A DNA stretch of 64,000 bases, taken from CAYMEK01 sp964389305 (GTDB taxonomy: Bacteria > Spirochaetota > Spirochaetia > SZUA-6 > DRHE01). How positions within the stretch are numbered: position 1 is the stretch's first letter; each line of letters opens with the position of its first letter. Where the stretch lies: positions 44,916 to 108,915 of the forward strand of contig CAYMEK010000004.1 in NCBI GenBank assembly GCA_964389305.1, read 5' to 3'. This document shows positions 1 through 8,256 of the stretch, piece after piece. Made by a program: the position numbers and the translations under genes. A model generated the notes under the pieces. That model was not told where the DNA came from and ran no database searches. It was given only the letters and a program-made list of their open reading frames with translations.

Positions 1-494
1 TGCAGACCCTGGTACACGGAGTCCCGCTGCCACTCGGCGCCCCGGAACTCCACCGCCTTGGGCAGCCCGGCGAAGGATTCGCAGAGAGCCTGCAGATGCC
101 TGCGGCTCTGAGGGGAGTAGTGGAAGCTATAGGGAAACTGGAAGAGCACGGCGGCCAGGCGGTTGGAAGCTACCAGGGGTTCGATACCCCGCCGGTATCG
201 CTCCACGTTCTTGGGCAGATCCTCGCCGATCTCGTGGGTCAGGCTCCGGTGCGCCTTGATGGCGAAACGAAAGCTCTCGGGGGTCCTTTCGATCATGCGC
301 TCCAGGGTCGAGGCGGCCGGCTGCGCATAGTAGGAGAAGTTTAGCTCCACCACGGGAAACTGGGAGGCGTAGTAGCTCAAGAAGTCTTTCTTGTCCGTGC
401 CCTCGGGATAGAAGGGCCCGATCCAGTCCTCGTAGGAATAGCCGCTGGTGCCGATGAGGACCTTCTTTTTTTCTTCGATTTCTACGTTGCTCAC
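1..494 (-). CDS. DUF72 family protein (partial, 3' end outside window)
   Basis: The reverse strand gives an open frame whose product begins near a GTG at 494 and continues off the left edge. It contains IGTSGYSYEDWIGPFYP, then VELNFSYY, FRFAIKAHRSLTHE, LAAVLFQFPYSFHYS and AVEFRGAEW. This is the usual order of the DUF72 TIM-barrel family, whose biochemical role is not settled. About 164 of the usual 240-300 residues are present. No clear Shine-Dalgarno precedes the GTG and the frame stays open upstream, so the start is uncertain. The gene is G+C-rich like the rest of the chromosome and unlike the genes from 784 onward, so it marks the left side of the composition change. Confidence 0.85.
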   Translation of the reverse strand, partial: MSNVEIEEKKKVLIGTSGYSYEDWIGPFYPEGTDKKDFLSYYASQFPVVELNFSYYAQPAASTLERMIERTPESFRFAIKAHRSLTHEIGEDLPKNVERYRRGIEPLVASNRLAAVLFQFPYSFHYSPQSRRHLQALCESFAGLPKAVEFRGAEWQRDSVYQGL

Positions 495-783
495 GGCATA
501 TAACGGATCGGAGCCGGCTGATTTCGTGTCCTGAAAACTATACCATTTTTCCCTTCCTCTTGCAGGCTCCGATCTCCCTTTCCACCGCCTGTGGAAAAAG
601 AGGCTCAGCCGTTCGGCAGGGGCGGCGATACGGGACGGCGATGCGGGAGGGCACGATGGGACTGATCGTGCAGAGGGCGTGCGCCAAGACCGCCTCCAGG
701 CGGCAGCCACCGCCTCCGAGCGGCAGCCGGTGAAGCATTCCCTCCAGCGAGCCGCATCAGTATTGTTCCAGGTGTTGATCTAC
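495..783. other. Intergenic stretch at the left border of the low-G+C region
   Basis: No convincing gene is seen. A 66-residue reverse frame (538-738), with GGAGGGA directly before its ATG, and a 60-residue one (605-787) have Pro/Arg-rich products typical of chance frames in G+C-rich DNA. A forward open frame ending at 810 lacks a start codon. The stretch is G+C-rich and changes to A+T-richer DNA within the next gene. I see no tRNA, integrase or clean direct repeat here that would mark an attachment site. Confidence 0.4.
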
Positions 784-1653
784 TCAACCGATATCCGGGT
801 ATTGCTGTAATTTTCCGCGTAGAAACTGCAGTCCTGTTCGAGGAATATCATCCGGGTCTTCCGCTAAAGGCCGCCAAATCGAGGTGGCGATAGGAGAATT
901 TTTTGAGTGCCCGTGAAATGTCTCGATAACCAGCCAGCCGCCATAGTGAATCTCTGACAGAGCGCGAAAGACATTGTCCCAGTCTATATGCCCGGTTCCG
1001 GGAGCTCCACGATCGCTTCCACAGGCGTGGAAGTGTCCGAGGTACTCGCCGCATTTCCTGATCGGCGTGTAAAAGTTTTTTTCTTCGATGTTCATGTGGT
1101 ACGTATCCAAAAGTATTTTAACGTTATCTCGATTTATTTCCCTTACCAGCCGAACCGCGTCAGCAGCAGTGTTGATGAAATACGATTCGTAACGGTTTAG
1201 AACTTCGACTCCAAGAACCACATTCGAGCGTTTCGCGTAGTCGGCGATTCCTCTCAGCTCCGTAACCGCCCGGTCCCATTCCTCTTGCGTTCTGCCCCTG
1301 CCTTTGTACATTTCGAATGCTCCACAGATAGGTCCTGCCAGGATCGTGCAGTTCAAGGGAGCGCACATGTCGATCCAGTGTTTCAGGTACGCTCTTCCGC
1401 GTTCTCGAACTTCTTCCTCCTCATCTATGAGATTTTCATTTTGTCTGAGTGCGACCGATCCTGTACAACCAAGCTTTTCTTTCGCTAAAGAGCTACCCAA
1501 TTTCCCTGCAAGAAGCATATTTTGGGGTGACGGTTTCGGAAGAACAAGCTCAACCCCGTCGAAGCCTAAACCTTTTACGCGATGAAAGTGTTCTATTAGT
1601 CCTTCGTCGAATGTATGGGGCCAGGCTGCTATATGAATCCCGATTTTGATCAT
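784..1653 (-). CDS. Ketose 3-epimerase (D-tagatose/D-psicose 3-epimerase family)
   Basis: A 289-residue TIM-barrel protein of the AP-endonuclease-2 sugar isomerase fold. The four metal ligands of the tagatose/psicose 3-epimerase family can be placed: E150 in GVEVLNRYES, D183 in LLDTYHMNIEE, H209 in GHFHACGSDRG (R215 nearby), and E244 in VIETFHG. LDTYHMN and CGSDRGAPGTGHIDW are specific to this group rather than to xylose isomerases or endonuclease IV. Known members epimerise C3 of free ketoses with Mn or Co. It is the last gene of the leftward AOR operon, 46 bases after the SDR. It would act in the cytoplasm on a ketose made by the SDR or imported by the ABC system; the substrate cannot be read from sequence. 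Confidence 0.85.
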   Translation of the reverse strand: MIKIGIHIAAWPHTFDEGLIEHFHRVKGLGFDGVELVLPKPSPQNMLLAGKLGSSLAKEKLGCTGSVALRQNENLIDEEEEVRERGRAYLKHWIDMCAPLNCTILAGPICGAFEMYKGRGRTQEEWDRAVTELRGIADYAKRSNVVLGVEVLNRYESYFINTAADAVRLVREINRDNVKILLDTYHMNIEEKNFYTPIRKCGEYLGHFHACGSDRGAPGTGHIDWDNVFRALSEIHYGGWLVIETFHGHSKNSPIATSIWRPLAEDPDDIPRTGLQFLRGKLQQYPDIG

Positions 1654-1699
1654 AACGATCTCTCAATCTCCATTGTGAGCGGAGCTCAGTGCAGCATCA

Positions 1700-2494
1700 T
1701 TACCATACGGTGTGACCTCCATCCATAAGGAGATCGATACCGGTAGTGAAACTCGACGCATCGGAGGCGAGATAGAGCACACCGCCTACCATTTCTTCCG
1801 GTTTTGCCTGGCGGTGCATGGGGGTTGTACGGTTCTCATGATTCAGCAGCTCGGGGTTTTCCTGGACACTCTTGGTCATTGGCGTGTCGATATATCCGGG
1901 ACTGATGGAGTTCACATAGATATTATACTGTACCCACTCCATGGCCAGAGCTTTACTCATATGTTTTACCCCTGCCTTTGCGGCGCAGTAAGCCACGAAG
2001 CCCGCCCCGAAGTTGGGGAAATTATTTGCTATGGTTGCGCTCATGGAAGCGGTGTTGATGATCTTGCCGTACTTCTGTGGAATCATATATTTGGCCTCTT
2101 CCCGGCAGCAATAGAATACGGCAGTCAGATCGAGATTCATTGTTTTGTGCCAGCAATCGATGCTCTCTTCTCCGATTGTCGGTTTGGTGGAACCTACGAT
2201 TATTCCGGCGTTGTTAAAAGCGATGTCCAGCCGGTCGAATTCCTCGACAACCTGACGCACCATGCTTTGTACCTGGTTCAGGTCGGTGACATCGCAGGCT
2301 ACAAATATCGACTTCCTGCCCAGATCCAGTATCTCCTTGGTGGTATCCCTGCCCATATCTACATTTACATCGATAACGGCTACATCGGCGCCGGCCCTGG
2401 CCATTCCGATAGCGCAGGCCCTGCCGATGCCGCTGGCCCCGCCGGTAACAAGGGCTTTTTTCCCCGAGAGATCGAAAAGAGACAGATCCGCCAT
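1700..2494 (-). CDS. Short-chain dehydrogenase/reductase, polyol-dehydrogenase-like
   Basis: A 264-residue classical SDR. It has the TGGASGIG nucleotide motif at 17-24, NNAG at 94-97, catalytic S150 (NTAS), Y169 and K173 (YCAAK), and SISPGYIDTPM after the active site. The C-terminus DGGHTVW resembles sorbose reductases and fungal-type mannitol/arabinitol dehydrogenases, so polyol/ketose interconversion is the best guess. D42 after the glycine motif (VIDVN) favours NAD over NADP. The start is supported by AAGGAG six bases before the ATG. It lies in the AOR operon between the first ThiS-like gene and the epimerase. The exact substrate is unknown. Confidence 0.85.
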   Translation of the reverse strand: MADLSLFDLSGKKALVTGGASGIGRACAIGMARAGADVAVIDVNVDMGRDTTKEILDLGRKSIFVACDVTDLNQVQSMVRQVVEEFDRLDIAFNNAGIIVGSTKPTIGEESIDCWHKTMNLDLTAVFYCCREEAKYMIPQKYGKIINTASMSATIANNFPNFGAGFVAYCAAKAGVKHMSKALAMEWVQYNIYVNSISPGYIDTPMTKSVQENPELLNHENRTTPMHRQAKPEEMVGGVLYLASDASSFTTGIDLLMDGGHTVW

Positions 2495-2531
2495 AGCTTT
2501 CTCCTTACGCGACTATAAAAGGTTGTTGACA

Positions 2532-2747
2532 CTACCCTCCTTGGGCGATGTACATGATCTTGATGGATGCATTTTGGGGTACCTGGCAGACGTGGTAATC
2601 TTTTCTGTTGATTACCTTTCCGTTGAGAAATACCGTTAGCTGCTTATTGTGGTAGCCGGCCAGCACACAAACCTCGTCTATCGTCAAATGCGGTCGCCAT
2701 TCGAATGTCCTGGTGTTATTGACTGTTATTATCGGCGCTTTACCCAT
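2532..2747 (-). CDS. ThiS/MoaD-like sulfur-carrier protein (first copy)
   Basis: A 71-residue protein with ubiquitin-like spacing: an N-terminal strand (PIITVNNTRTFEW), LTIDEVCVLAGY, a strand with FLNGKVINRKDY, and a C-terminal IKIMYIAQGG ending in Gly-Gly. Terminal GG is the hallmark of ThiS, MoaD and related carriers that are adenylated and thiocarboxylated by an E1-like enzyme. Small carriers of this type often sit beside tungsten AOR genes, where they are thought to serve pterin-cofactor synthesis. It lies between the polyferredoxin and SDR genes. No E1 enzyme lies in this operon; the nearest is the MoeB/ThiF gene at 45535-46290. Confidence 0.8.
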   Translation of the reverse strand: MGKAPIITVNNTRTFEWRPHLTIDEVCVLAGYHNKQLTVFLNGKVINRKDYHVCQVPQNASIKIMYIAQGG

Positions 2748-2776
2748 TCTTTGTTCGGCCTCGTCAAAATCATAGT

Positions 2777-3190
2777 TTATTGTGTTGGGTTCCCTTCATA
2801 TTGCAGCGCGCGGGATCCGCAAAATTTTACGCATAGCGGGTCACCGCCGCATAAGTCGCAAAGCATGGCATATCCATCCTCGGGAAAGATAACCGGTATT
2901 CTCCAGGGACAGGCTTCCAGACAAAGCCCGCAGGCGGTGCATTTATCAGCGTTAATCGATACAATGCCCGAATCGTCGTCCTTTACTATGGCTTGCTCCG
3001 GGCAGACCTTTATACAGGCGGGACGCTGACAGTGGCGGCACAGAGTTGGTTTGAAGAATCCGTGTTTTTTGGCATTCGGTCTGATTTTAATCAGAGAGTT
3101 GCCATATTGGAAACATCCCCGTTGTTGGAACGAACAGGCAAGCTCACAAGACCTGCATCCGCTGCATAGCGAGGCGTCTACCGTAATCAC
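2777..3190 (-). CDS. Polyferredoxin-type electron-transfer subunit (4Fe-4S)
   Basis: A 137-residue protein starting at GTG, with four cysteine groups: CSGCRSCELAC, CRHCQRPACIKVCP, CTACGLCLEACP and CDLCGGDPLCVKFC. This matches the HycB/DmsB/AorX-like iron-sulfur subunits that partner AOR or molybdopterin enzymes. There is no signal peptide or membrane segment, so it is cytoplasmic. In the operon it follows AOR and the second ThiS-like gene, which makes it the likely immediate electron acceptor of the AOR encoded at 3469-5412. The number of clusters (three or four) cannot be fixed by eye. Confidence 0.87.
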   Translation of the reverse strand: MITVDASLCSGCRSCELACSFQQRGCFQYGNSLIKIRPNAKKHGFFKPTLCRHCQRPACIKVCPEQAIVKDDDSGIVSINADKCTACGLCLEACPWRIPVIFPEDGYAMLCDLCGGDPLCVKFCGSRALQYEGNPTQ

Positions 3191-3221
3191 TGTTCGTCTG
3201 CCTCCATGGCGGCCCCAAGCT

Positions 3222-3479
3222 CTAGCCGCCGATTAGCACGTTTACTATAGCAACCTCATCGCCAGACCGTATTACTTGTTCCGGCTTATGCAGTTTGCCG
3301 TTCACCAGGATTATGTAATTCTCCTTCATGTCAACAACATCGATGCCTGCATGATTCTGCTCCAATTGACGATAAAATGCTTCAAGGTCTATTGTTTTTT
3401 GGGTCATCTCAATGTACTCGCTTTTGCCCAGAAGCCCACCTTTTGGGATCAGGTACTTCACTTTGACTCTATAGCTCAT
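3222..3479 (-). CDS. ThiS/MoaD-like sulfur-carrier protein (second copy)
   Basis: The reading frame is open further upstream, but the product resembling MoaD begins at the ATG at 3479, giving 85 residues: MSYRVKVKYLIPKGG, then a helical stretch, NYIILVNGKLHKPEQ, SGDEVAIVNVLIGG. It ends in Gly-Gly. The start overlaps the last 11 bases of the AOR gene, which implies coupled translation and makes this the carrier most tightly tied to AOR. SGDEVAI near the end is typical of MoaD. It differs clearly from the carrier at 2532-2747, so the operon holds two distinct carriers. Confidence 0.82.
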   Translation of the reverse strand: MSYRVKVKYLIPKGGLLGKSEYIEMTQKTIDLEAFYRQLEQNHAGIDVVDMKENYIILVNGKLHKPEQVIRSGDEVAIVNVLIGG

Positions 3480-5412
3480 GGCTGCTTGGCGCACTACGGG
3501 ACGGAACAGCAGGTAAGCGTGAAAGCTGGACGGCAACTTCTTCAAGACCCAGCTCCTGGAGTGTTTCTGCGAGAGGCCGGCTGGTTTTCCTGTCCCACCC
3601 CCGCAGCCGGTAGTATTCATCCTGCATTTGATCCAACTGATCGGGTGTGGTCCGCAGACCTGCATGAACGCCGGTGGCGATCGGTTCGTTCAGCAATCGC
3701 CAGGGCAATGTATCGTCTTTCCGGGTGGCGCCTTCGCGGATATTGAATGCCTTCTCCAGGTTGATGATCCGCTGCCCGATAAGCAACAGCGATTCGGCTG
3801 ATGCATCTCTACCCGCAGCGCAGCTGTAGAATCTAGAGGCTATGAGAGGATCGACAAGATAACCTCTGCTTAGGGTAACGAAGGTGCACAAGCCCAAACT
3901 GTCGCTGACGGCATAGTAATCTTCATGCCAGCGGGTTATTGCTCCGCGCTTCTCGAGGCGAAAGCAGCTCGCATATTCCTCGCTGCCGGTAATTGATTTT
4001 ATCAAAGACCTGGCTTCGGGGGTTGTACCGTCTTCTGCATAGACCTGGGACATCAGGTGATCAGGCCCTCTGGTGTTCACCGATAAGGCCAGTGCATATC
4101 CTTTGCGAGCCCTCACTTCGGCCCTTGATTGCTCCAATCCCTTGACCTGGATCGCCCATTTGTACGATTCCTGACCGATCCTCTCGGAGGCGATTTTAAC
4201 TCCTTCGGCAAGGAGCGCGCCGATGCCTTGGCGGCGGGCGATTTGCTCTACCAAGCGAACAAGGACATCCCCATCGCCCCAACGAAGTTTCAATCCACCT
4301 GTATCCTTGTCGGACAAAACCCCTCGTTGGCAGCACTCCATCGCCCATTGTATAACGCCGCCTGTGGATATCGTATCAAGCCCATACCGGTTACACAGCT
4401 CATTAGCCTTTAACACCGCCTCGGTGTCGGTGACGCAGCACCCGGCGCCGAGAGAGGCTACGGTTTCGTATTCCGGGCCGCCCGATCGACTGCCTTTGTA
4501 CCTGCCGCGGTCTATCTGAGTATAACGGTGGCAGGAAGTTCCACAGGCGGAGCAGCCGAGACAGTTTTTCAGGTATCCCCTTTCACTGAGAAACTGCCCG
4601 CTGATCTTATAGGCATCCTCCAGAAAGCTTTCCTGGAAGTTTTTTGTTGGGAATAGATTCATTTCGTTGCGGAGGGGGACAAGTCCTGCAGTGCCGAATT
4701 GCGATAAGCCTTTTCTGGCCGGAAAGCTCATCAAATCTTGAACCGATTCTAACACCGCTTTTTTAAAACCGTCTTTATCGGCGACAAAAATCGGGTTGCT
4801 TCCTTTCACGACGATTGCTTTCAGCTTCTTGGAACCCATCACGGCGCCCGCGCCGCCTCGGCCGGCGGCACTGTGGCCTATCATGATCGATGCAAAGCGA
4901 ACGAGATTCTCCCCTCCGATTCCAATGCAGGCTGCTTCGAACCTGTCTTCGCCGATGTCCTCTCCTAATTTTTCTTCGATATCTTCAACATCCCGCCCCC
5001 AGTAGGATTGTGCATCTCTGATTTCAACCAGGTCATCTTTTATCCACAGGTAAACGGGGCGGGAGGCTGCTCCGTGTACAACGAGATGATCGTATCCCGC
5101 GAACTTCAATTCCGGCCCCCAATGACCTCCGGCACTGCTCTTCAGGTATAGGCCCGTCATAACCCCCTTGCAGGTTATCGTGGTCCGTCCGGAGGAAGGA
5201 GCAAATGTTCCGGAAAGCGCGCCGGTGCCGAATATAAGGACATTTTGGGGTCCCAGGGGATCGATCCCCGGTTCTATAAGCCGCCAGAGAAGGGCAGCGT
5301 TGATTCCTCTTCCTCCTATGAAACGTTGCGCCGTCTCCGGTGGCAGTTGCTCTTTCCACACTGCTTCTTTGGACAAATCTACATGCAGTATAGTTCCGGC
5401 GTAGGAATACAC
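3469..5412 (-). CDS. Aldehyde:ferredoxin oxidoreductase family protein (first)
   Basis: A 647-residue tungstopterin-type oxidoreductase. The N-terminal domain has FIGGRGINAALLW at 31-43 and FGTGALSGTFAPSSGR near 61-76. The 4Fe-4S cluster motif is CSACGTSC (C287, C290, C294), with the distant fourth cysteine likely in SLGLCTFV. The family oxidises aldehydes to carboxylic acids with ferredoxin. Length fits AOR/GOR-type enzymes (600-660). It is the first gene of a leftward operon preceded by a recognisable promoter and operator. It is about the same size as the second AOR (13185-15005) but only distantly alike, so the two probably take different substrates. Which aldehyde is used cannot be told. 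Confidence 0.93.
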   Translation of the reverse strand: MYSYAGTILHVDLSKEAVWKEQLPPETAQRFIGGRGINAALLWRLIEPGIDPLGPQNVLIFGTGALSGTFAPSSGRTTITCKGVMTGLYLKSSAGGHWGPELKFAGYDHLVVHGAASRPVYLWIKDDLVEIRDAQSYWGRDVEDIEEKLGEDIGEDRFEAACIGIGGENLVRFASIMIGHSAAGRGGAGAVMGSKKLKAIVVKGSNPIFVADKDGFKKAVLESVQDLMSFPARKGLSQFGTAGLVPLRNEMNLFPTKNFQESFLEDAYKISGQFLSERGYLKNCLGCSACGTSCHRYTQIDRGRYKGSRSGGPEYETVASLGAGCCVTDTEAVLKANELCNRYGLDTISTGGVIQWAMECCQRGVLSDKDTGGLKLRWGDGDVLVRLVEQIARRQGIGALLAEGVKIASERIGQESYKWAIQVKGLEQSRAEVRARKGYALALSVNTRGPDHLMSQVYAEDGTTPEARSLIKSITGSEEYASCFRLEKRGAITRWHEDYYAVSDSLGLCTFVTLSRGYLVDPLIASRFYSCAAGRDASAESLLLIGQRIINLEKAFNIREGATRKDDTLPWRLLNEPIATGVHAGLRTTPDQLDQMQDEYYRLRGWDRKTSRPLAETLQELGLEEVAVQLSRLPAVPSRSAPSSHEL

Positions 5413-5482
5413 GGGATTCTCCTTCTTGAGAAAGTCACAGCAGCATGGTTGTATGAATTGCTATTCTGTCAATTTCAAGGAC

Positions 5483-5511
5483 CAGTGGCCCTAACACATA
5501 TTTAGTCACTG
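5483..5511 (-). promoter_or_regulatory. 29-bp inverted-repeat operator of the AOR operon
   Basis: CAGTG (5483-5487) and CACTG (5507-5511) are inverted around exactly 19 bases, and the arms extend to ACCAGTG/CACTGGT. Read in the direction of transcription it starts four bases after the -10 box. A second element with the same spacing lies at 8365-8393, and the two are identical at 25 of 29 positions in the same orientation to transcription. Binding by the TetR protein encoded at 6574 is an inference. Confidence 0.75.
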
Positions 5512-5515
5512 GTTA

Positions 5516-5544
5516 TTGATAACATTTTTTGAATCCGCTGTCAA
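5516..5544 (-). promoter_or_regulatory. Sigma-70-type promoter of the AOR operon
   Basis: On the reverse strand TTGACA (5544-5539) is followed after 17 bases by TATCAA (5521-5516). The -35 box is a perfect consensus. The operator begins just downstream, where a bound repressor would block initiation. The 5' leader to the AOR start would be about 100 bases. Confidence 0.75.
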
Positions 5545-5591
5545 GTCCGGAGCATCGGGACAGCGGTATGAGCCGGACGTATTCAGTATTA

Positions 5592-6305
5592 TCAAGGTTG
5601 GGATTGCTGCTGCAATAATACGTCGAGCCGTTCGCCCGCTCTTGCCTCATGCGGTTCTTCTCCCTTTTTGAATACTACCGCACCGGTCTTTCCTTTCAGG
5701 ATGACAGTACTTCCCTCAACGCAAAGTAGAGAACCTTCTCGAAGACCGATCACGGGTGGGTCGTTAAACTCGTGGAACTCTCTGATACGTTCCAGGCGGT
5801 TTTCCCCCATGTGCGTGGAATTGGGATCCGGATCCACATAGTGCGGATTGATGTTGAACGGAACGAGGTTTAAGGCATCCAGGCTGGGGGGCTCCACGAT
5901 CGGCATATCGTTTGTCGTCTTTATAGTCGGGCAGGCTATGTTTGAGCCCGCACTCGTTCCTATATAGGGTGTTTTCTCCACGAGAACCTTGGCGCGTATG
6001 ATTCCAAGCAAGTCGTTCTTGTACAGCTCGCGCAAGAGAAGGAAAGTATTTCCCCCACCGACAAAGACCGCCTCGGAGCCTTTGATGAGTTGTCCGGGGT
6101 TGGTCGATTCGTGGGTTGAAATAAGCTCGTATCCCAGGGCATTGAATCGACGCTTTACCCGTTCGGAATACGCGCGGCAGTCAATCTTGGCGTAGGGAAC
6201 AAAAGCAACCGTTTTGATTGTAGTACCTAGGAAGGCAACGATCTCCTCCGCGCAGTGATCGAGAAATCCGCTCCCGTAACTGGTGGAATTGCTGATCAGT
6301 AGCAT
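5592..6305 (-). CDS. pepE: Peptidase E family (S51) dipeptidase
   Basis: From the ATG at 6305 the product is 237 residues, close to the usual 229-235 for alpha-aspartyl dipeptidase, and begins MLLISNSTSYGSGFL as family members do. It shows VFVGGGNTFLLLREL, the nucleophile motif YIGTSAGSNIACPT, MPIVEPPSLDALNLVPFNINPHY with the likely catalytic His, and a conserved Gly/Glu-rich end. The frame is open to a TTG at 6419 (38 extra residues) with no similarity to the family, so I chose the internal ATG although no strong ribosome site precedes it. PepE cleaves Asp-Xaa dipeptides. It is divergent from the TetR gene. Confidence 0.82.
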   Translation of the reverse strand: MLLISNSTSYGSGFLDHCAEEIVAFLGTTIKTVAFVPYAKIDCRAYSERVKRRFNALGYELISTHESTNPGQLIKGSEAVFVGGGNTFLLLRELYKNDLLGIIRAKVLVEKTPYIGTSAGSNIACPTIKTTNDMPIVEPPSLDALNLVPFNINPHYVDPDPNSTHMGENRLERIREFHEFNDPPVIGLREGSLLCVEGSTVILKGKTGAVVFKKGEEPHEARAGERLDVLLQQQSQP

Positions 6306-6438
6306 ACTAGCCGCGGCTTTTTCGATAATCACCCGCTCCTCCTCGGTGTCTTTTGCGCCTCGCTTGAAAAGACAATCGATCCTGTCAAGCTGTTTAATGA
6401 GATTCGCTTCGAAGGTCAAGTGAACGATGAGGCAAGTC

Positions 6439-6467
6439 TTGACTTATTGTGTATTAGCGTTTATAAA
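6439..6467 (+). promoter_or_regulatory. Promoter of the TetR gene
   Basis: TTGACT at 6439-6444 and TATAAA at 6462-6467 are separated by 17 bases. No copy of the 29-bp CAGTG/CACTG element is present here, so if the TetR protein binds that element it does not obviously repress itself. Between here and the start codon lies GGAAGG followed by the tiny reading frame ATG TCG AAG TAA. Confidence 0.6.
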
Positions 6468-6573
6468 TTTTCAGGCGACTGTGTCGATGATCATGTAATT
6501 TCTGTAAATGAAGAGCGGCAGAGCTTATATACGGGAAAGATGAAAGAAGGAAGGATGTCGAAGTAATAAGGTT

Positions 6574-7203
6574 ATGCCAAGACATTTCACGGAAGTTGAA
6601 AAGAACGAAATCAGACATAACCTGCTGAAGGCCGCCAGAAAGCTGTTTATTAAGTTTGGTTTCTCAAAAACGACTATAATGGACATCACCAGAGAGTCCG
6701 GAATAGGTAAAGGTAGTTTCTATCAATTCTACAATTCCAAGGGCGATATTTTTTTGGAGATCTATCAGATTGAGAGAGAAAAAATCCGCAGGAAAATCAT
6801 CTCCATGCACGGAGATGAAAGAGGCGATTTCACCAAAAAATTAGAGCACTTGATTCACGATCTTATTATGATTCTCAACAACAATCCAATTCTCCGATTG
6901 ATGTATGAGCCCGGATCTCTTGATGCGATCATGGATAAAGCGGTGGAGAGAAGACTGTCGGAGTACAATCGGAAAACGAATCGCGCCCTGATGTCCGTGA
7001 TCGACCACTGGCTGGAAGAAAAGACCGACGTTCACGAAGCCGCGATTATCGTGGGAATACTTCGTGGAATTACGATGTTAAGGCACCACATCTCGGCGAT
7101 AGGCCCTGAAATATATGAAGAGGTCATAGGAACGCTCATTAATTTTGTAGTATGCGGTCTGGCGGAAAAGTACAAGAGCAGGGCTTTAGTCGTATCGAAA
7201 TGA
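6574..7203 (+). CDS. TetR-family transcriptional regulator
   Basis: A 209-residue protein. The N-terminal helix-turn-helix domain (about 10-58) contains LLKAARKLFIKFGFSKTTI, MDITRESGIGKGSFYQFYNSK and GDIFLEIY, the standard TetR pattern. The C-terminal part is all-helical and not recognisable by ligand class. It is the only DNA-binding one-component regulator in the low-G+C region and lies between the two operons that share the CAGTG-N19-CACTG element, so it is the best candidate for that site. The ATG has only a weak AAGG ribosome site. It converges with the DUF1177 gene, 7 bases apart. Confidence 0.92.
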   Translation: MPRHFTEVEKNEIRHNLLKAARKLFIKFGFSKTTIMDITRESGIGKGSFYQFYNSKGDIFLEIYQIEREKIRRKIISMHGDERGDFTKKLEHLIHDLIMILNNNPILRLMYEPGSLDAIMDKAVERRLSEYNRKTNRALMSVIDHWLEEKTDVHEAAIIVGILRGITMLRHHISAIGPEIYEEVIGTLINFVVCGLAEKYKSRALVVSK

Positions 7204-7210
7204 GAAGAGT

Positions 7211-8170
7211 TTACAGCTCCTGTTTTTTAGGGTATCTTGATTTCTTTCCGGTTTTCTGCAGATGCTCCATAGATCCGTAAAGTTGGAGCAGAAGACCGTA
7301 TTCTTCCCTTGAGTAAAACTCACATTTACCTTGACCAAAGGCCTTTGTCACTTCAATACAGAAACGAGCGGCTTCTTCTATACTGACTTCGCTGCTCGCC
7401 CCCGTTGCACATCCGGGAACCGTGCTCTCCGCCGTTATGGCTACGCCGATCAGAGGGGAATCGGTAACCGTGGAAGGCTGAAGCATGCTGTTGATGTGGA
7501 ACAGGTTGTTTCCGTAAGGCGTGATGTCCTGCGTGGTGATCGGGACCACGCGAGGAGGTTTTCCCGTACACCACTCCATGATATTGAGCAGGTCGTCACT
7601 GATTCTGAGAATATACCCCTGTTTGATGACGGGAGTAATCGCGATTCCCTTATAGTTGATGATCCGATTGCCCTTGGTTGTGTCTATGGATACGATCGCC
7701 TCCATCCTCGAGTCCACCAAGTACTTGTTTCTTTGTGCGACCTGCACCGGCGAATCCATGAAAGGAACAGGAACGTGTTCTTTGATCGGGGCATTTGGAC
7801 AGATATGTGTGGTTACTATGACGTCCCCCTGCGGCCTGTCGCCGTTTCTGGCCATGTCGGCGAGTTTCAGTGCGTAAGCCAGCGCGGCAATGGCGCCGTC
7901 CGCATCGGAGACCAGGCCCTGGCGGTGTGGGCGTGCTCCGAGTCCCCCAAGCTGACCGATAATACCTATAGTAGGCGCTTCACCCTCCGAACTCACCCCG
8001 TTCACTCCCGGAATGACCATTTTTAAGAAGTCCGTCTCTCCGTTTTTTCCTTCGATATGGACAGACTCGACCAGTCGTAGACCCCGTGATTTGAATAACC
8101 GGACTACGTTCCGGCCGTTCACAAATGCGCTGTCAAGGAGATCTTCTATTTCTAATACCTGCTGCAGCAT
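7211..8170 (-). CDS. DUF1177 family protein
   Basis: 319 residues from the ATG at 8170, which is preceded by GGAGG at ideal distance; an 11-residue upstream extension of the frame is therefore discarded. The product starts MLQQVLEIEDLLDSAF and carries the DUF1177 pattern IGIIGQLGGLGARPHRQGLVSDADGA, VIVTTHICPNAPIKEHVPVPFM, EAIVSIDTTKGNRI and TAESTVPGCATG. (The first pattern is spread over residues in the first third.) DUF1177 proteins have no established reaction. Elsewhere they occur with peptide or amino-acid transport genes, which fits the nearby peptidase E. It has its own promoter and a different inverted repeat. Confidence 0.85.
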   Translation of the reverse strand: MLQQVLEIEDLLDSAFVNGRNVVRLFKSRGLRLVESVHIEGKNGETDFLKMVIPGVNGVSSEGEAPTIGIIGQLGGLGARPHRQGLVSDADGAIAALAYALKLADMARNGDRPQGDVIVTTHICPNAPIKEHVPVPFMDSPVQVAQRNKYLVDSRMEAIVSIDTTKGNRIINYKGIAITPVIKQGYILRISDDLLNIMEWCTGKPPRVVPITTQDITPYGNNLFHINSMLQPSTVTDSPLIGVAITAESTVPGCATGASSEVSIEEAARFCIEVTKAFGQGKCEFYSREEYGLLLQLYGSMEHLQKTGKKSRYPKKQEL

Positions 8171-8215
8171 TGGTTGGTTCCTCCGCGGGCATCCCGCGAC
8201 CACGAGTTTGTGTTT

Positions 8216-8248
8216 TCACATGTTGTTAACTCGTCTGGCATCATGTGA
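8216..8248 (-). promoter_or_regulatory. Inverted repeat downstream of the DUF1177 promoter
   Basis: TCACATG (8216-8222) and CATGTGA (8242-8248) are perfect inverted arms separated by 19 bases, the same inner spacing as the CAGTG/CACTG elements but with different arms. It lies nine bases downstream of the -10 box on the reverse strand, a repressor position. The regulator is unknown. Confidence 0.55.
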
Positions 8249-8256
8249 TGTATTGG

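Noticed and set aside
1712..2518. 268-codon forward frame
   Set aside because: Antisense of the SDR gene, which carries the complete SDR motif set.
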